A DNA stretch of 64,000 bases from NCBI GenBank assembly GCA_012845835.1, contig JABAKD010000011.1, forward strand, positions 10,788,381 to 10,852,380. Direction: 5' to 3'. This DNA is from Undaria pinnatifida. Taxonomy: Eukaryota > Sar > Phaeophyceae > Laminariales > Alariaceae. The notes under the pieces are model-generated. The model ran no database searches. It was given only the letters and a program-made list of their open reading frames with translations, and had not been told where the DNA came from. Both the position numbers and the translations under genes were made by a program. Positions 1 through 11,440 of the stretch are shown here, in pieces (position 1 is the stretch's first letter; every line of letters begins with the position of its first letter).

Positions 1-221
1 CGCATCCGCGTTAGGAGTTCTGTCGTGAGTTATCAAATTAACAGTGTACTTGCACAGCTAAATAACTACCAGTAGACTGTACTGACGTGAGCCATATGTA
101 CTGTTCGTTCTGGTTGCTACAGTACATAATATATACCCTGGTAGATGATTGATGTGGTACCAATCTAACACTTGGTCATGCATGATAAGTGCTCTAATAC
201 AACATCATTTTATATTAGGAC

Positions 222-310
222 GACAGATGTCTCAACACAGCTTGCAAAGATGAGAATCGACCCTAAATTTGTCGAACTCACAGCTGGCGTTAGGACACTT
301 TTATAAAATA
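222..310 (-). repeat. Diverged copy of the CAGCTGTGAGATCGA element
   Basis: Contains ACACAGCTTGCAAAGATGAG, GTCGAACTCACAGCTGG and a TTTTATAAAA end, the same word order as the better copies at 14.9 and 41.5 kb, with many substitutions. Confidence 0.5.
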
Positions 311-745
311 GCTAGAAATATCGAAATAAGAACGCATCTGGGGTCCATGCGCGGCGGTCAAAAATCTTGAGTGAAATATTATCAATTAAATGTGTGTTTA
401 CCTCGTACCGGTAGTTACTAACGGTAGCCCCTTATCGAAAACACAAATAGTTAGTGCGGTCTTTATCATATTAATAGTGTGTGTACAGAGGTACGAAATG
501 CGGTCTGTTCATCGTGTGCGCTTGCATCATGCGATAGTTCATGCTACGCACGCGTCATGCGACTTCTTGCACCGGAGTTCGCAAAACAGAACGCAAATCC
601 CCCTAGCCTAGCAGCCAGCATCGATGCGTGCGACTGGTCCTGACATCGTCAGTTTTTCCTCGCTGAAATATCAAAAGGCTTAAATAGGAGTTCTTGGCGT
701 GTTGGCCGTTGGCAAGAACAAGTTTCATGCGGCCTTCTGCGATGT
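311..745. other. No feature recognised
   Basis: AT/GC-balanced sequence with short open frames only and no clear repeat. Confidence 0.5.
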
Positions 746-747
746 GT

Positions 748-1005
748 TGGAGGATCCGGTTTTCTGCCTCGCAACATTGTCATGTGCAAAAATCCAATGT
801 AAAGCCCACTCGAGGATCCGATTTCTTGCCTTATGACGTTTTGTCATGAAAAACCCGATGTGTTATGTCATCAAGAATCCCATCGGTTGCCTGACGATGT
901 AGGAGACAGAAAAATATGAAGTCTTGCAATGGTCATGAAGGATTCGATTCGTTGCCTTATGGCATAATGGTGTAAAAAAGCATCCGATTTGTTGCTGCTT
1001 GCAGT
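748..1005. repeat. Degenerate tandem repeat, period about 60-66 bp, 4 units
   Basis: The phrase GAGGATCCG...TTGCC...GTCATGAA recurs at about 751, 813, 872 and 938, each time followed by TTGCC and a GTCAT-like word. Confidence 0.6.
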
Positions 1006-1089
1006 ACGTGCACGCACATTGATTAGTCCGGGAGCAGGAAGATTCCTGTTATGTTTAACTTTTTTGGTGTTCACAGCAGGCATTTCGTG

Positions 1090-1130
1090 TTTTATTTTTA
1101 TCCTCCGGCAGACAGGGAAATTAAGTTTTT
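1090..1130 (-). repeat. Degenerate end of the hairpin retroposed family
   Basis: TTTTTATCCTCCGGCAGACA resembles the reverse complement of the 3' hairpin of the family seen at 15.2 and 33.1 kb, but the palindrome is broken. Confidence 0.4.
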
Positions 1131-1261
1131 GGGCATTTTAGGCGGAAGCCCTCGGAGGCTCAGCCTAATCGTGACAGGTGGCGACACTTACAGTTACAAA
1201 CGAGCATTGCGCCGCTTTCCGTTTCCCCCGCCAAACGCTTTGCAAATTTTCGTTTTTTTTC

Positions 1262-1800
1262 TTTCAGGTGTCACCTCCGAAGAAAACGCCTCCCCAAGTC
1301 AGAAAGAGGGAGCGGGGGGGCTTAATATGAAGTATCAGATAAGCTTCCGTTTTATAAGATGGGAGTATGTGATGAGTCTGTTTGGATTTGAGCTTCATGA
1401 ATTCAATTGCCAGAACGGAAAAACTAAGGAGTTGAATGCGTCATTTTATTAGATGGTTTGCGTGCTTTGTGGCGTCTCACGTCAGAGGGAGCGGGGAGGC
1501 TAATTATAGCACTTGGGAGTATGGCTTGATAATTTTTTCAGTTCTATAACATGGCTTGTATGACACGTGCTGTTGCGTCTCCCCACGTCAGGAAGAGGAA
1601 GCGGAGGGGGCTTGGTATGAATATGAAATACCAGGTATCAGAATCGTTTCAATTTTATGAGATGGGTTACGTGCTATGCCTCAGTTTTATCACAAGATGG
1701 GCTGCGTATGACGTCTCCTTAAGCCAGGAAGAGGGGGCGAGCTGGCTTAGTATATATCAGAAAGGTTTTCAGTCTTATTACCCCAAGCTGGGCTATACGT
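1262..1800. repeat. Degenerate tandem repeat, 4 units of variable length
   Basis: A GTCAGGAAGAGGGAGCGGGG-like phrase recurs at about 1294, 1480, 1586 and 1724. It is preceded by CGTCTCCC and followed by CTTA.TAT and a TTTTAT.AGATGGG phrase. The spacing of 107-187 bp shows deletions. Open frames over it are by-products. Confidence 0.55.
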
Positions 1801-1929
1801 TCTGTAGCGTTTTTAGTATCTACGGACCTGGTGTGGGCATCTCTAAAGCCAGCTGCAGCGCTGCGTTACCCAGCTGTAGCGTTTTTAGCATGCACGGATC
1901 GTGGGGGGTGCAACTTTAAATCCAACGAG

Positions 1930-3110
1930 TGAAGTTTCGCAGGTTCTAACGCCTGGCTGTTTAAATCTTGACCGTTGGCAGGCGTGAATAATGGCTTCTA
2001 CAGAAGCGGTAGTGAATATTTGTTAAATGGCGTGCAGCAGCGGTAGTGCAAATTTGTGGTCGTGGTGATGCTGCTGTAGTGTTCAAAATCCTTGGTACGG
2101 ATGTGGTATTAATAGCGTGTACAACGGATACTGTTATGTGATCCGAAATAGTCATTGTCAGTAACAGGTCGCCGTGGTACAGCAGCAATTGTGGCTCCCG
2201 AGCCTGGCAGTATATGATGCGTCCTTCAATGTGGACTGCGCAGCACTCGGCCATAGCGGGTGGTAGAGGCTTCGAATAAAACAAACGGAATACTTCATGT
2301 CACCAAATGTCATCACCCTTCACCCTACTGCTGCCGATGTGCCGCATTTCAAGTCCTACTCCCGTACGTGTCATGCCGTAGCTGGTAAACGCACCACGCT
2401 GCTTATAAAAAAAGGAAGCGCCTACTCGGTAAATCAAACAGCGGGCGGCAATCGGCTCAACATTTGCCCAATCGTGCCCAAGACCGCCTGCTACTCGAGT
2501 AAACATAAAATAAAAGTACAAACAGCAGTACCGTACCGATTGCAAAACACTATACCTGGTAGCGCAACCGCGACACATGCACGAACAAGAGACAAACCCC
2601 ACCCTTCCCAACGACGCCATCCTAAAATCTTAAAACCTGTCCATGGCAAGGGTTACGGAATGCTTTTGTCGCGAACATACAGGGAAACCTAAAACACCGC
2701 ACCTGCACCCCCCCCACCCAAACAAGGGTCCTCATGGCCCTTTCCTTCTATATCGCTCGTGCTGCTGTCGAATGTTATTAGACGCTCGCGAATAACGACA
2801 TTTCCCACAAAAAAATTGAAAAAACTGATCGCTTGGTCTACGCACCCACCTACCTTTTCTCGACTAAACTCGCACCCACACCGGCCTGTTTAAACCCCCG
2901 GCTTGATTCGCATCCCCTCGTCCCCGCCCGTCGAAAGCCAACGATTGATATGCAACCTCCGTCCAGCGCTATATCATAAGGCATATCATAAGGCACAACA
3001 AGCTACATGCTACAACACAAACCCCTCCCAAGCCTGGCTGGTTGGTGTTCACCACTAGCCCCCGCCACCAAAAAAGTACAGTCTCTGCGGTTGACATGAC
3101 TCATAAGATA
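1930..3110. other. No feature recognised
   Basis: Only overlapping short frames on both strands (2300-2690) and some local C-runs. This is also the 3' flank of PTP4A; I saw no clear AATAAA within 150 bp after its stop. Confidence 0.45.
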
Positions 3111-3117
3111 CGACGAT

Positions 3118-5363
3118 TCACATGACCACGCAAGACGAGCAGCCGTTTGCCCGGCTCCTTCGCACATAGCTGTCGAGGTAAGTCAGCTGCTTGCGATTGA
3201 TGGCTCCCCTGCGTCTATCGCGAATGTACTCCACTGCCTTAATGGGATCCTGACCGCCGAAAGGGAACCGAAAAACAGAGGGAACGGGAAGCCCCGGGAT
3301 TGGAACAAGACATCGGTCCAAGGGAGCAAAAAAAAAGAAAAACTTAACAACTGCACCCACACTTTTTGGGACAAAACACTACTTGAAAATAGTGCGTGGG
3401 ATCATGTTTGCGGCAGCACAAGGTTAGAGGTAGTGTGATGAAATGGAATCTGCTTAGGAAAAGCCTTTTTTGTACTTGAACGCGGAAACGTGACGAACTA
3501 GAGTGACGTTTTTAGAGCATCGGCCACATGCAGCAGCCCGGGCTCCTGCAGTAGGGGGTTTATCCCACCTACACTGTAAGGATGTGTACGGCGCACGGCA
3601 CGCGCTGCATGGCACCGGTCGCACTGCTGCGCGCTCACTCTGCAGGAAGGTTTGACAAGACCGCACCTCTACTTTTCGTTTTTGTCGCAGTATGATACCT
3701 CCAGCCTAAAAAGGAAGAAAAAAAACACCAAGAACATTACAAGACTTTTATCCTTGGTATTACTTTGTGTCCAATTATACGCACAACAAAAAGTGCGGGG
3801 CGTGAGTATATGAGGGCTTTCCGTGCGGAAATGACAGCTGTCGGCGACATTTGGGGTCGGAGCCAAGTCTAGCAGTGCATTGCACACCCCCTTCACCCCC
3901 TTTCTGGGAGGCCTCACCCCTGACCATCGATTTCACAGTTTTATGGTTAGGTTCGGTGGCATGTTGCTTTATGGCACGAAAAAGCTACCAGGTGTTCTGT
4001 ACTTTCATCAACAGCACGGTTCAAGCGACGGAAAATAGCGGTACGTTAGAGTGCCCCGTTTGCGTAATATCGTAACATACCTATACAAAGGCCCGTGAGT
4101 TTAACAACTTAAATTTACCGTAGGGGATGCAGCGACACACCATACCACCCGCGACCAACATAAAAATAGCTTCGTAAGAATATAATCCGAGAAGTGTAAC
4201 ATGTGACACCAGGTGCCGAGATCCAACCAACGAAATCAAGCGTTTGTTAGCCATAATAACACGCGTACATTCACTGCTTGCATTGACAGCACGCCTCGAG
4301 ATGTTTTTTTCGGTGCCATTCTAATAATAAAACGATCACTCTCACCTTTCCGTACTCGATGAGAGCAATCGCAACCAAAACCGGCGCACGTCCCAGCCCC
4401 GCGACGCAGTGCACCGCAATGGCCGGCCCTTCCGAGCCATTAGGTCCCGAGCTGTCGGGAGCGTCGTGGAACGTGGTCTGCACCTCGTCAAGCCATTTGT
4501 GGATGATCTCAGGCGGAGGAGCACCGCCGTCATCGTACTCCATCTCAAGCAGCTGTTGGCAGGCACCGTCAGCGCGTGGAAGCCGGGGGCGGGGGGCGAC
4601 GGGTTTGAACGCAATAAGCAAGGCGTTTTTCTCACTCCAGGGGTGGTTCCCAACATGCGCCCTCGTGCGCGATGCATCGCCTTTGACATGCTCCCAACAA
4701 ACACGCGATTGCGGTGCGCGTAGTCTCCACCTCTCTCACGACACACCACTGCTTTATACACCATGCCCCTATGCAGCCGGCAGTATCATACCACCGGTCA
4801 CAGAGCCAATGCTACACATGTCACTTGGATAAACCTGCGCAAGCCGTAGGTAGGTACCCTCTCTACAGCATAGGCCAACGAACAAGAAAACCACAAGCTG
4901 GCGATAAAAACGCTGGACGAACTTTCCAGGGAACGCTAAGAAAATTCGAGCAACAAATCGTACTGAGGGGCGAGCGCTACACAAAGTCCTACCAGGTATA
5001 CAATAGCCTATGCTCAAGTTGCTCAGCCGTTGGAGTCACAGTGAGGTTTCAAAACCTTGCTCAGAATAGCAGATTAGCAGATTGGAGTAAGTGCTCAAGA
5101 TTGGTGGGCCCATAATTTTATTAAAATGCAACAAAATAAAACAAAGACGCCTGCAAGCGGCTATCATAACGCGCCGCGCTCACCTTCATCCCTGCGGCCT
5201 CCACTTCCGAAGCCGGGTACGTAGGCTCGCAGACACGCACGACGCACACGACATTCTGCTTCTTGAGCTCTCTTAGGTATAGGTGCAAGTTGTTGGCCTT
5301 GGGAGCATCCATGATGACGAATCGGAGCTTCTTCCACTCTACCAGCGACGGTTGGGCGGACAT
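3118..5363 (-). CDS. PTP4A: PRL / PTP4A-type protein tyrosine phosphatase, complete, 3 exons
   Basis: Exons on the minus strand are 5363-5184, 4552-4346 and 3249-3118 (stop TGA). Both introns (631 and 1096 bp) are GT-AG in phase 0. The product is 172 aa, the usual PRL size. Visible features: the VRVCEPTY segment (Cys45, position of the regulatory cysteine), the acid loop EYDDGGAPPP (Asp67/68), and the P-loop HCVAGLGRAP with nucleophile Cys109 and Arg115, where the Ala after Arg is typical of PRLs. Then come RRRGAIN, a basic stretch (YVRRSRAN) and a C-terminal CAAX box CVVM that predicts farnesylation and membrane attachment. A short Gly/Ser/Pro insertion precedes the P-loop. The start at 5363 was chosen because it gives family length; an in-frame Met further upstream would add about 34 residues. 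Known PRLs act on phosphotyrosine or phosphoinositides and bind CNNM magnesium transporters; those roles are family knowledge. Confidence 0.94.
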
Positions 5364-5489
5364 CGTCGCGCTCCCGACCCTGCTCAAGGCAGAGTTGCTA
5401 GATGCCGCCCTAACATAGCACAGCACATAATAGCACAAAGGAGTGGAAGGAAGCATGCATGGCACCGAACGAAAGGGTTACAGCAGGTA

Positions 5490-5625
5490 CATGCGCATTT
5501 TTCATTCAGGAGGAAATCGACGAACAGAGCGAATGCTGAACATCATGCGCGATACAAATGAAGGCAAGTATCTGGGGGGGAGGAGGGAAGACACCTGCGA
5601 CCACAGCTTGTCCAGATGGCTGCTG
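5490..5625 (+). repeat. SINE fragment (3' part, no tRNA head)
   Basis: It shares GCTGAAC.TCATGCGCGATA, GAAGGCAAG, a G-run and CACCTGCGACCACAGCTTGT with the SINE body at 22.45-22.56 kb. It lies about 130 bp upstream of the PTP4A start codon. Confidence 0.7.
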
Positions 5626-5699
5626 AGGGTATAAAACCTCTTACGAGCAGAGCAGGAAAGAAAAAGCGATAGCGAAGAAAAAAACAGTATTTTAGCACG

Positions 5700-6950
5700 A
5701 TACCCCGTACTGATTACCAAAATATGTAGGCTACAGCACCTGGTCCAAAACTACAAAAAGTACAGGCAGACAGCCTCCTGTCAGCTCTTGACGAGAAAAC
5801 AGACAGTGGTGAAAGCAAAGCACGACGCCATATAATATAATATATGTATATAGCTGTACTCGCAGTCATCCCACCACATCACCTCGCAGGATGACGGTAC
5901 CCCTGATGGAACACAAGGTGGCCCAATGTAACGCAACAAACAGCCACGATAGCATATACTGTAGCATGTAGCATGTGTCCTTCCAGCGGCAGGGTTCGAC
6001 TAACCTTCGAATGAGACATCGAATAATAGGAGATGGTGACATGATACATCAACAGCGGTATGGATAGCTGTACGGCACGGACCAATCGTAACACCGATCC
6101 GTACTCGTACATCAGGGGCATGAGCGTCCACCATACCAGGTACAAAATAGATCATCAAGTAGAAATTTGAACCAGGCAATGCCTGCCATATTTTAATCGT
6201 TGGTGTACAAAAACGTGCAACAATACTGGTGTCCCTGCGAGCTGGGCCAGTCAAGAATAGCTTTTTAGTTGGTCACGCACATTCTCAGTCCGTTTTTTTC
6301 GAATTTTGAGATGAAAGCGAGACCTGCTTCATTCATCACCGCAGTCTTTCCAGGGGGTTGATTACTGCACCATTTTTTTTCTTTTCATTTCTTCGTGAGC
6401 TAAGGTACATATTAAAAAATAACCGACACTTGTGTTGTGACCAAAACTGACGGAAAAAAAAATCAGCAGTGCTCCAGTAAGAAACTCCCTATTCTTCCCC
6501 GTAAGAAAGGCGCATACAAATTCCAGGTCAAACCAATACTTCTTAATGTGAGAATCACACATTTGTGATCCGAAATTGGGGGTTTGCTGACAATTTGTAA
6601 TCCGCAGCAGGGAAAAAAAGTTTCAACAAGGCGTTTCCCGCTGAAAAAGTAAAAACAAACAACAACGAAATGCTCGAACGTGCTCAATCAGCGAACAACA
6701 TACACGTGCATGGCCGGTTTGACCGATCACGACGATATGCCCAGATACGCACAGCTCCGGCTACTTCGTCGTCGTTCATGAGATGTGCACGGACGGGCTA
6801 AAAAGCTGTTCTCGGCTAACCAAGTTCGTAGCGTTTACTCCTTCGTTTTAGTGGCAATAATACACGACCGAGCAGAACAGGAACACTACCAAAATACGGG
6901 AACGACAAATGTCAAAAGATACCACACCCTGGACAATTCCCATTATATTA
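5700..6950. other. No feature recognised
   Basis: A/T-rich runs and short frames only; upstream flank of PTP4A. A diffuse CCTGGTCC/ACCAGGTAC word occurs near 5738 and 6134. Confidence 0.45.
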
Positions 6951-6954
6951 GTCT

Positions 6955-7515
6955 AATGTGACCACAATTGATTCGGGGTGCTGTCTATTAATTGAAATTG
7001 CGGCCACATTTGGTTTTGGTTGCTGTCTATTAATTGAAATTGCGGCTACAATTGATTCGGGCTGCTGTCTATTAAATGGAATTGCGGCCACAATTGATGA
7101 TTTGGGTGCTGTATTACTTGGAATTGCGGCTACAATTGATTTGGATGCTACCTATTGATTGGAATTGCGGCTACAATTGATTTGGGCTGCTGTCTATTAA
7201 TTGGAATTGCGGCTACAATTGATTTCGGGTGTCGTCAATCATTGCTACAATTGGTTTCGGCTGCTGTCTATTAATCGGAATTGCGGGTACAGTTGATTTC
7301 GGCTGCTGTCAATTAATTGGAATTGCGGCTACAATTGATTTCGGGTACTGTCTATTAATCGGAATTGCGGCTACACTTGATTTCGGGTGCTGTTTATTAA
7401 CCGGAATTGCGGCTACACTTGATTTCGGGTGCTGTCTATTAATCGGAATTGCGGCCGCAATTTATATCGAGTGCTGTCTATTGATCGCAATTGCGGCCGT
7501 GATTTTCTATCAAGG
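6955..7515 (+). repeat. 42-bp minisatellite, about 13 units, in-frame
   Basis: The unit is approximately GGAATTGCGGCTACAATTGA followed by TTTCGGGTGCTGTCTATTAAT. Unit starts are spaced 41-44 bp, mostly 42. Because 42 is a multiple of three, the plus strand stays open over runs (6958-7158 and 7229-7561) and encodes repeats of LLIGIAATIDFGCC. Units differ by point changes. Confidence 0.9.
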
Positions 7516-7569
7516 TCAGGACAGATGTCTACAACAAATGAAAACACAACGATGCATTTGAAAGGTCAG

Positions 7570-8210
7570 AACAGAAACCTATTGACCGCACCATTCCTAT
7601 TAATAGGCAAGACCAGAGACGAATTATTGAAACAATAACAATTTCAGTAGGAAGATCACAGCATGAACCTATTGTGTGAACCATTTCCAATAATAGACAA
7701 AACACGAAACAAATTGATAACAATTACAACGGTAAGGGCAGGACAGAAACCTATTTACCCGAACCATTCCTATTAATAGGCAACAGACCAGACCACAGAC
7801 AAAGAGTTGTAACCATTACAATTCAAAGGTGAGGACAAAAACCTACTGACAGAACAATTCCTATTAATAGGCAAGATCAAAAACAATTTGTTCAAACAAT
7901 TTCAATTGTAATATCAAAACATGAGCCTATAGTGCAAACCAATTCCATTTAATAGACGTCCGGACGATATGCTGAAAAAGCAATACTCTATTGTGGGCAG
8001 TTCCCGATCCTATTGAAGAAACAATAGAGCATTGGAGTCTCCTGTACATAAAATAATGCAGGAGACAATTCCAATCAATAGGCGGGACTACAATGTGTGT
8101 TGTCTATGCAATTTACATTGCAATAATTTGTTACACATCAATTGTCTAAGTAATTCCAATTAATAGACTTCTCAGGGCGTCTACTAACTGTGGATGCAAC
8201 AGTCTATTGC
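7570..8210. repeat. Higher-period array (about 82-92 bp) related to the minisatellite
   Basis: The phrase ACCTATTG...AACCATTCCTATTAATAGGC recurs at about 7577, 7668, 7750, 7842 and 7926, with AAC.ATTACAATT between. CCTATTAATAGG is a palindrome and shares CTATTAAT with the 42-bp unit. Confidence 0.8.
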
Positions 8211-8811
8211 GATGTCTATTGTCCAAGGCATAAGCAGACACGGCCTGTCATGACCGTTATGCTAGTCCCGGACTCCGGGGTATATACAAAACACCCTGAA
8301 CCATAATGGACTAGTCTGCGAGTAGCTGTCTACTACGTATCCGTTTCTATTCCTACCTGTTGTTGCAATCATTCTAAATGTCTACTCTGTGCTCCCGAAT
8401 TGTACGATATGTATCGGCAATACACAAGGCACCATACATAGTAGTCTACTATACTCCTGCTGTTATTCATGTTATAGAAAATATACACTTCTACGAAGTA
8501 TATATATTTCTATTAAATGGAGTTGCCTGGATAATTGACTTGCAAAGTTGGCTATGTGGACAGTGGAGCACCAGAGAGTGTAGTGTTGGTGGTAAGATAC
8601 GACAGCTGATCTTGGTGGTGGTGATTGATTGCTGCGGATCTGATGTGGAGTGTGAACGTTATTTAGATCTCAAGATAGGGGTTTATTTATATCCTCTTCT
8701 GGATTCTGGTATGGAGATTCGGGGATGACGTTAAGATCGCTTGTTTTCGTGTGTTTTGGAGCTAATACAACAACTCATATCTCTCTTTTAGCACGTACAT
8801 GGTGCTGACCA

Positions 8812-8834
8812 GCCCCCCTTTGGCCAAGGGGGGC
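8812..8834. repeat. Perfect-looking GC palindrome
   Basis: GCCCCCCTTTGGCCAAGGGG with its continuation forms a hairpin, enclosed by a second pair GACCAG/CTGGTC. Confidence 0.6.
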
Positions 8835-8874
8835 AACCTCTGGTCCATAGACCCTGCCTGGCCTAGGCGTGTCT

Positions 8875-9060
8875 ATAGCTACTAAATGGAATTGCCTGGA
8901 TAATTGATTTACAAGGTTGTCTGTTGCATGGAATTGCCTGGATAATTGATGTACAAAGTTGTCTATTAAAAGGAATTGCTCGAAAAATTGATTTACAAAG
9001 TTATTTATTAAATGGAATTGCCTGGATAATCAGTTTACTAAGTTGTCCAATGGGACCCGA
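8875..9060. repeat. Tandem repeat, 4 units of about 45-50 bp
   Basis: TTAAATGGAATTGCCTGGAT then AATTGATTTACAAAGTTGTC repeats four times. A single matching piece also lies at 8510-8550. The TATTAAATGGAATTG core is shared with the 42-bp array. Confidence 0.8.
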
Positions 9061-9205
9061 GGGGTGCGCCAGCTAGCTTTGGGCTGCGAAAGCAACTGAG
9101 TTAAATCGACACACGACGCGTATGAAAATACGTGGAAGTGTGGTGAGCTCAAGCTTTATTTTTCCCCATCCGCCGGAGGATGAAAAAAGAAAAAAGAAAA
9201 TGTCC
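9055..9205 (+). repeat. Hairpin retroposed family, copy 1
   Basis: Order: GGGACCCGAGGGGTGCGCCA, GGCTGCGAAAGCAACTGAGT, GACACACGACGCGTATGAAA, a short TGGTGAGCT-AAGCTTTATTTTTCCCC stretch, hairpin CATCCGCCGGAGGATG, then an A-rich tail. CGTAT-GAAA-ATACG forms a small GNRA-loop hairpin. Confidence 0.85.
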
Positions 9206-9535
9206 ATTGAATGGAATTGCCTGGATAATTGTCATCGCCAAATTGCTGCAATAGACTATTGCATGTGCAATAGAGTGGGGTATATAATAGTAAATGACAA
9301 TAGACTATGGGTTCAACAATCGACTTCCGCAGGTAACTATTAATAGCAACTGCTTCGACCATTGATATAGATTGGGGTGTATTAATAGAAATTGTCCGAA
9401 CAATAGGGCCTGGTGAGCGTCTATTAATAGAAGTTGTCGGTGCAATAGAGCTCGACGCGTTTCGATTAATTGGAATTAAGGACTATACTAGACTGTCAAT
9501 TGCAATAGGAAACTACCAATAGACTATTGGACTAA
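9206..9535. repeat. CTATTAATAG / CAATAGACTATTG-rich degenerate array
   Basis: Short phrases TTAATAG..ATTG and CAATAGACTAT recur about every 40-60 bp. This continues the repeats at 7-9 kb after interruption by the hairpin family copy. Confidence 0.55.
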
Positions 9536-10039
9536 TGTCTACCAGGTATTGTCCAGGGTGTGAAGATACGCACCGTCCCTGCAACAGCTTCGGTGAGCTA
9601 CGGTACAGCCTGGCAGCACCATAGCGAACGGAATCGCTCCCGTCTACGGGCTGCCCTCCGCAACACTGCGAGTATATTACTGCTAATACTGTTAATACTG
9701 CTACTGTAGTACAACATATCGATCGCCTTCTCCCGCCTCACCCACGTGGTCGTCGGCATCTATCAGCCATGATTAGTATAAACCTACGGCAGGTAAGCAC
9801 CTCTCCATAGAAAAAATAAAAACTCCATACCGGTACACCAGTACAGGAGGTACAGAAACTCGAAAAACAAGTCGAACGTGCTCCGAGCGACTTGAAGAGG
9901 AAAAGCGCGAAGACAAACAACGAACAGCAACCATGCTACTTTCTGCGAGGGCCATTCTACCATTGATCGCTTCGTAAGCGGCACGCGATAGAAACGACAC
10001 CCCGCACGTATGATACACCTTTGACGCATACATCCATGT

Positions 10040-10295
10040 ATCTAGTTCTCAGCGAGAGCCAACAACACACCGGAAAAGTGAAATTTTACTTTTTCGTCTT
10101 GCCCCCTCGATCTCGGGGCGGCAAAAACGCAGTCTCTATCGCTCTCTCCGCGGCCGAGTTCCTCGAACTTCGCCGGGCCTGTCCCCTCGCGCGCGATCTC
10201 GAGATCACGCGCCGCCGCAGCGCGCGGCGATCCCGAAGTGAGCTCGTTTGTGGATCTTGCGGAGACGTTTCGGTTCTGCCGACTGCTTGAGACTT
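10040..10295 (+). repeat. Dispersed GC-rich repeat, copy A
   Basis: It shares CTCT.TCCGCGGCCGA.TT, CTCGA.CTTCGCCG, TCACGCGCC.CCGC and CTTGCGGAGACGT with 11195-11440 in the same orientation. Long open frames on both strands here are due to GC content. Confidence 0.65.
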
Positions 10296-11194
10296 TCGTT
10301 CGCGTCCGAAACGACCACGCCATAAGGATTTTCGTGAGGAAGGTTCAGTCTGGATCGATCGCGAGATTCGAGGTCTGCTGTATCTGTTGGTAGTGTTGTT
10401 GCTGGTCCAAAGAGCTCGCCATTGGTAAACCTCATGATTATGTCTGGATCGTTGGTAGGATTCTATAACCAGCAGAGCACGATCTACCAGGTGCCTCTGT
10501 TGTGGTACACAGCTACTACTGGTTGGTTGTACCAGGTACCAGGTAGGCCATAACAGCAACAACAACAGCACGACGAGTCCGTCAGCACCAGCAGCACGTA
10601 TCTAGGTGGCACTTCTATACCCGGCTCATTTATTCTGATTTCTGAAAATGGCCTATGCGGTGTGCGTAGTAAGTAACTATGATGCAGCACGCACACATAG
10701 CCAGGAGCAATCCATCCGAAGGGCTCGGCCAATCGAAAGAGTACAACAAGTACGATACCCGGGCAAATTAACTTTGAAAATGGCCGATGCTGTTTTGTGC
10801 AAGCAACGGTTATAGACTGTTACGGCACATACGGTCGTCCCGGCGGTTAAGCCGTTACCCTCGAATGTTACTTCTGTAGATAAGAGTTCGGGGAAAAAAC
10901 GCTCTGAGAATATAGTCTGGGAATTCATTGTTTTTCTGAAAACAAACCTACTAATATTTTAAATGAGAATGAAGAACGTTCTCAGAAAGGGGGGGGGGTG
11001 AGAACTGAGATTGGCAAAGGAATCTCACAACAACGAGCCATAGAGAAACGAGGTTGACAAATGCCAGAGACATGAGGAAGTGAGCACTGCACGTAAGTGT
11101 GTCAACAGAACATGAGACGAAAAGACGACACAAGGATCTTACAGTAGCCCATGCGGCGCCCTTGTAGTGACATAAATACGATCCTTCGTGGCAG

Positions 11195-11440
11195 CCAAGA
11201 GCCAATCGGAAATGTGAGATTTTGGTGTTTCATCTCAGCCACAGACTGGCCTCCGTTCAACCGCGAACACGGGCCGAAAAAACGATGTATCGGCCGCTCT
11301 TTCCGCGGCCGACTTTCTCGACGTTCGCCGAGCCCGTTTCCGCGCGCGCGGTATCCAAGTCACGCGCCACCGCCGAGTGCCGTGGCCAAAACTGAGTACG
11401 GTTGGGTGGGTCTTGCGGAGACGTCTCGGTTCTACTATTA
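11195..11440 (+). repeat. Dispersed GC-rich repeat, copy B
   Basis: Same word order as 10040-10295: CCGCGGCCGACTTTCTCGAC, TCACGCGCCACCGCC and TCTTGCGGAGACGTCTCGGT. Confidence 0.65.

Noticed and set aside
6958-7561. Membrane-protein-like frame with LLIGIAATIDFGCC repeats
   Set aside because: It is a by-product of a 42-bp minisatellite; there is no splice or promoter context and units decay without regard to codon position. Kept only as a finding.
9122-9200. Hammerhead ribozyme in the hairpin family
   Set aside because: The conserved CTGATGA box is absent and the GAAA lies in a terminal loop, so the catalytic core cannot form.
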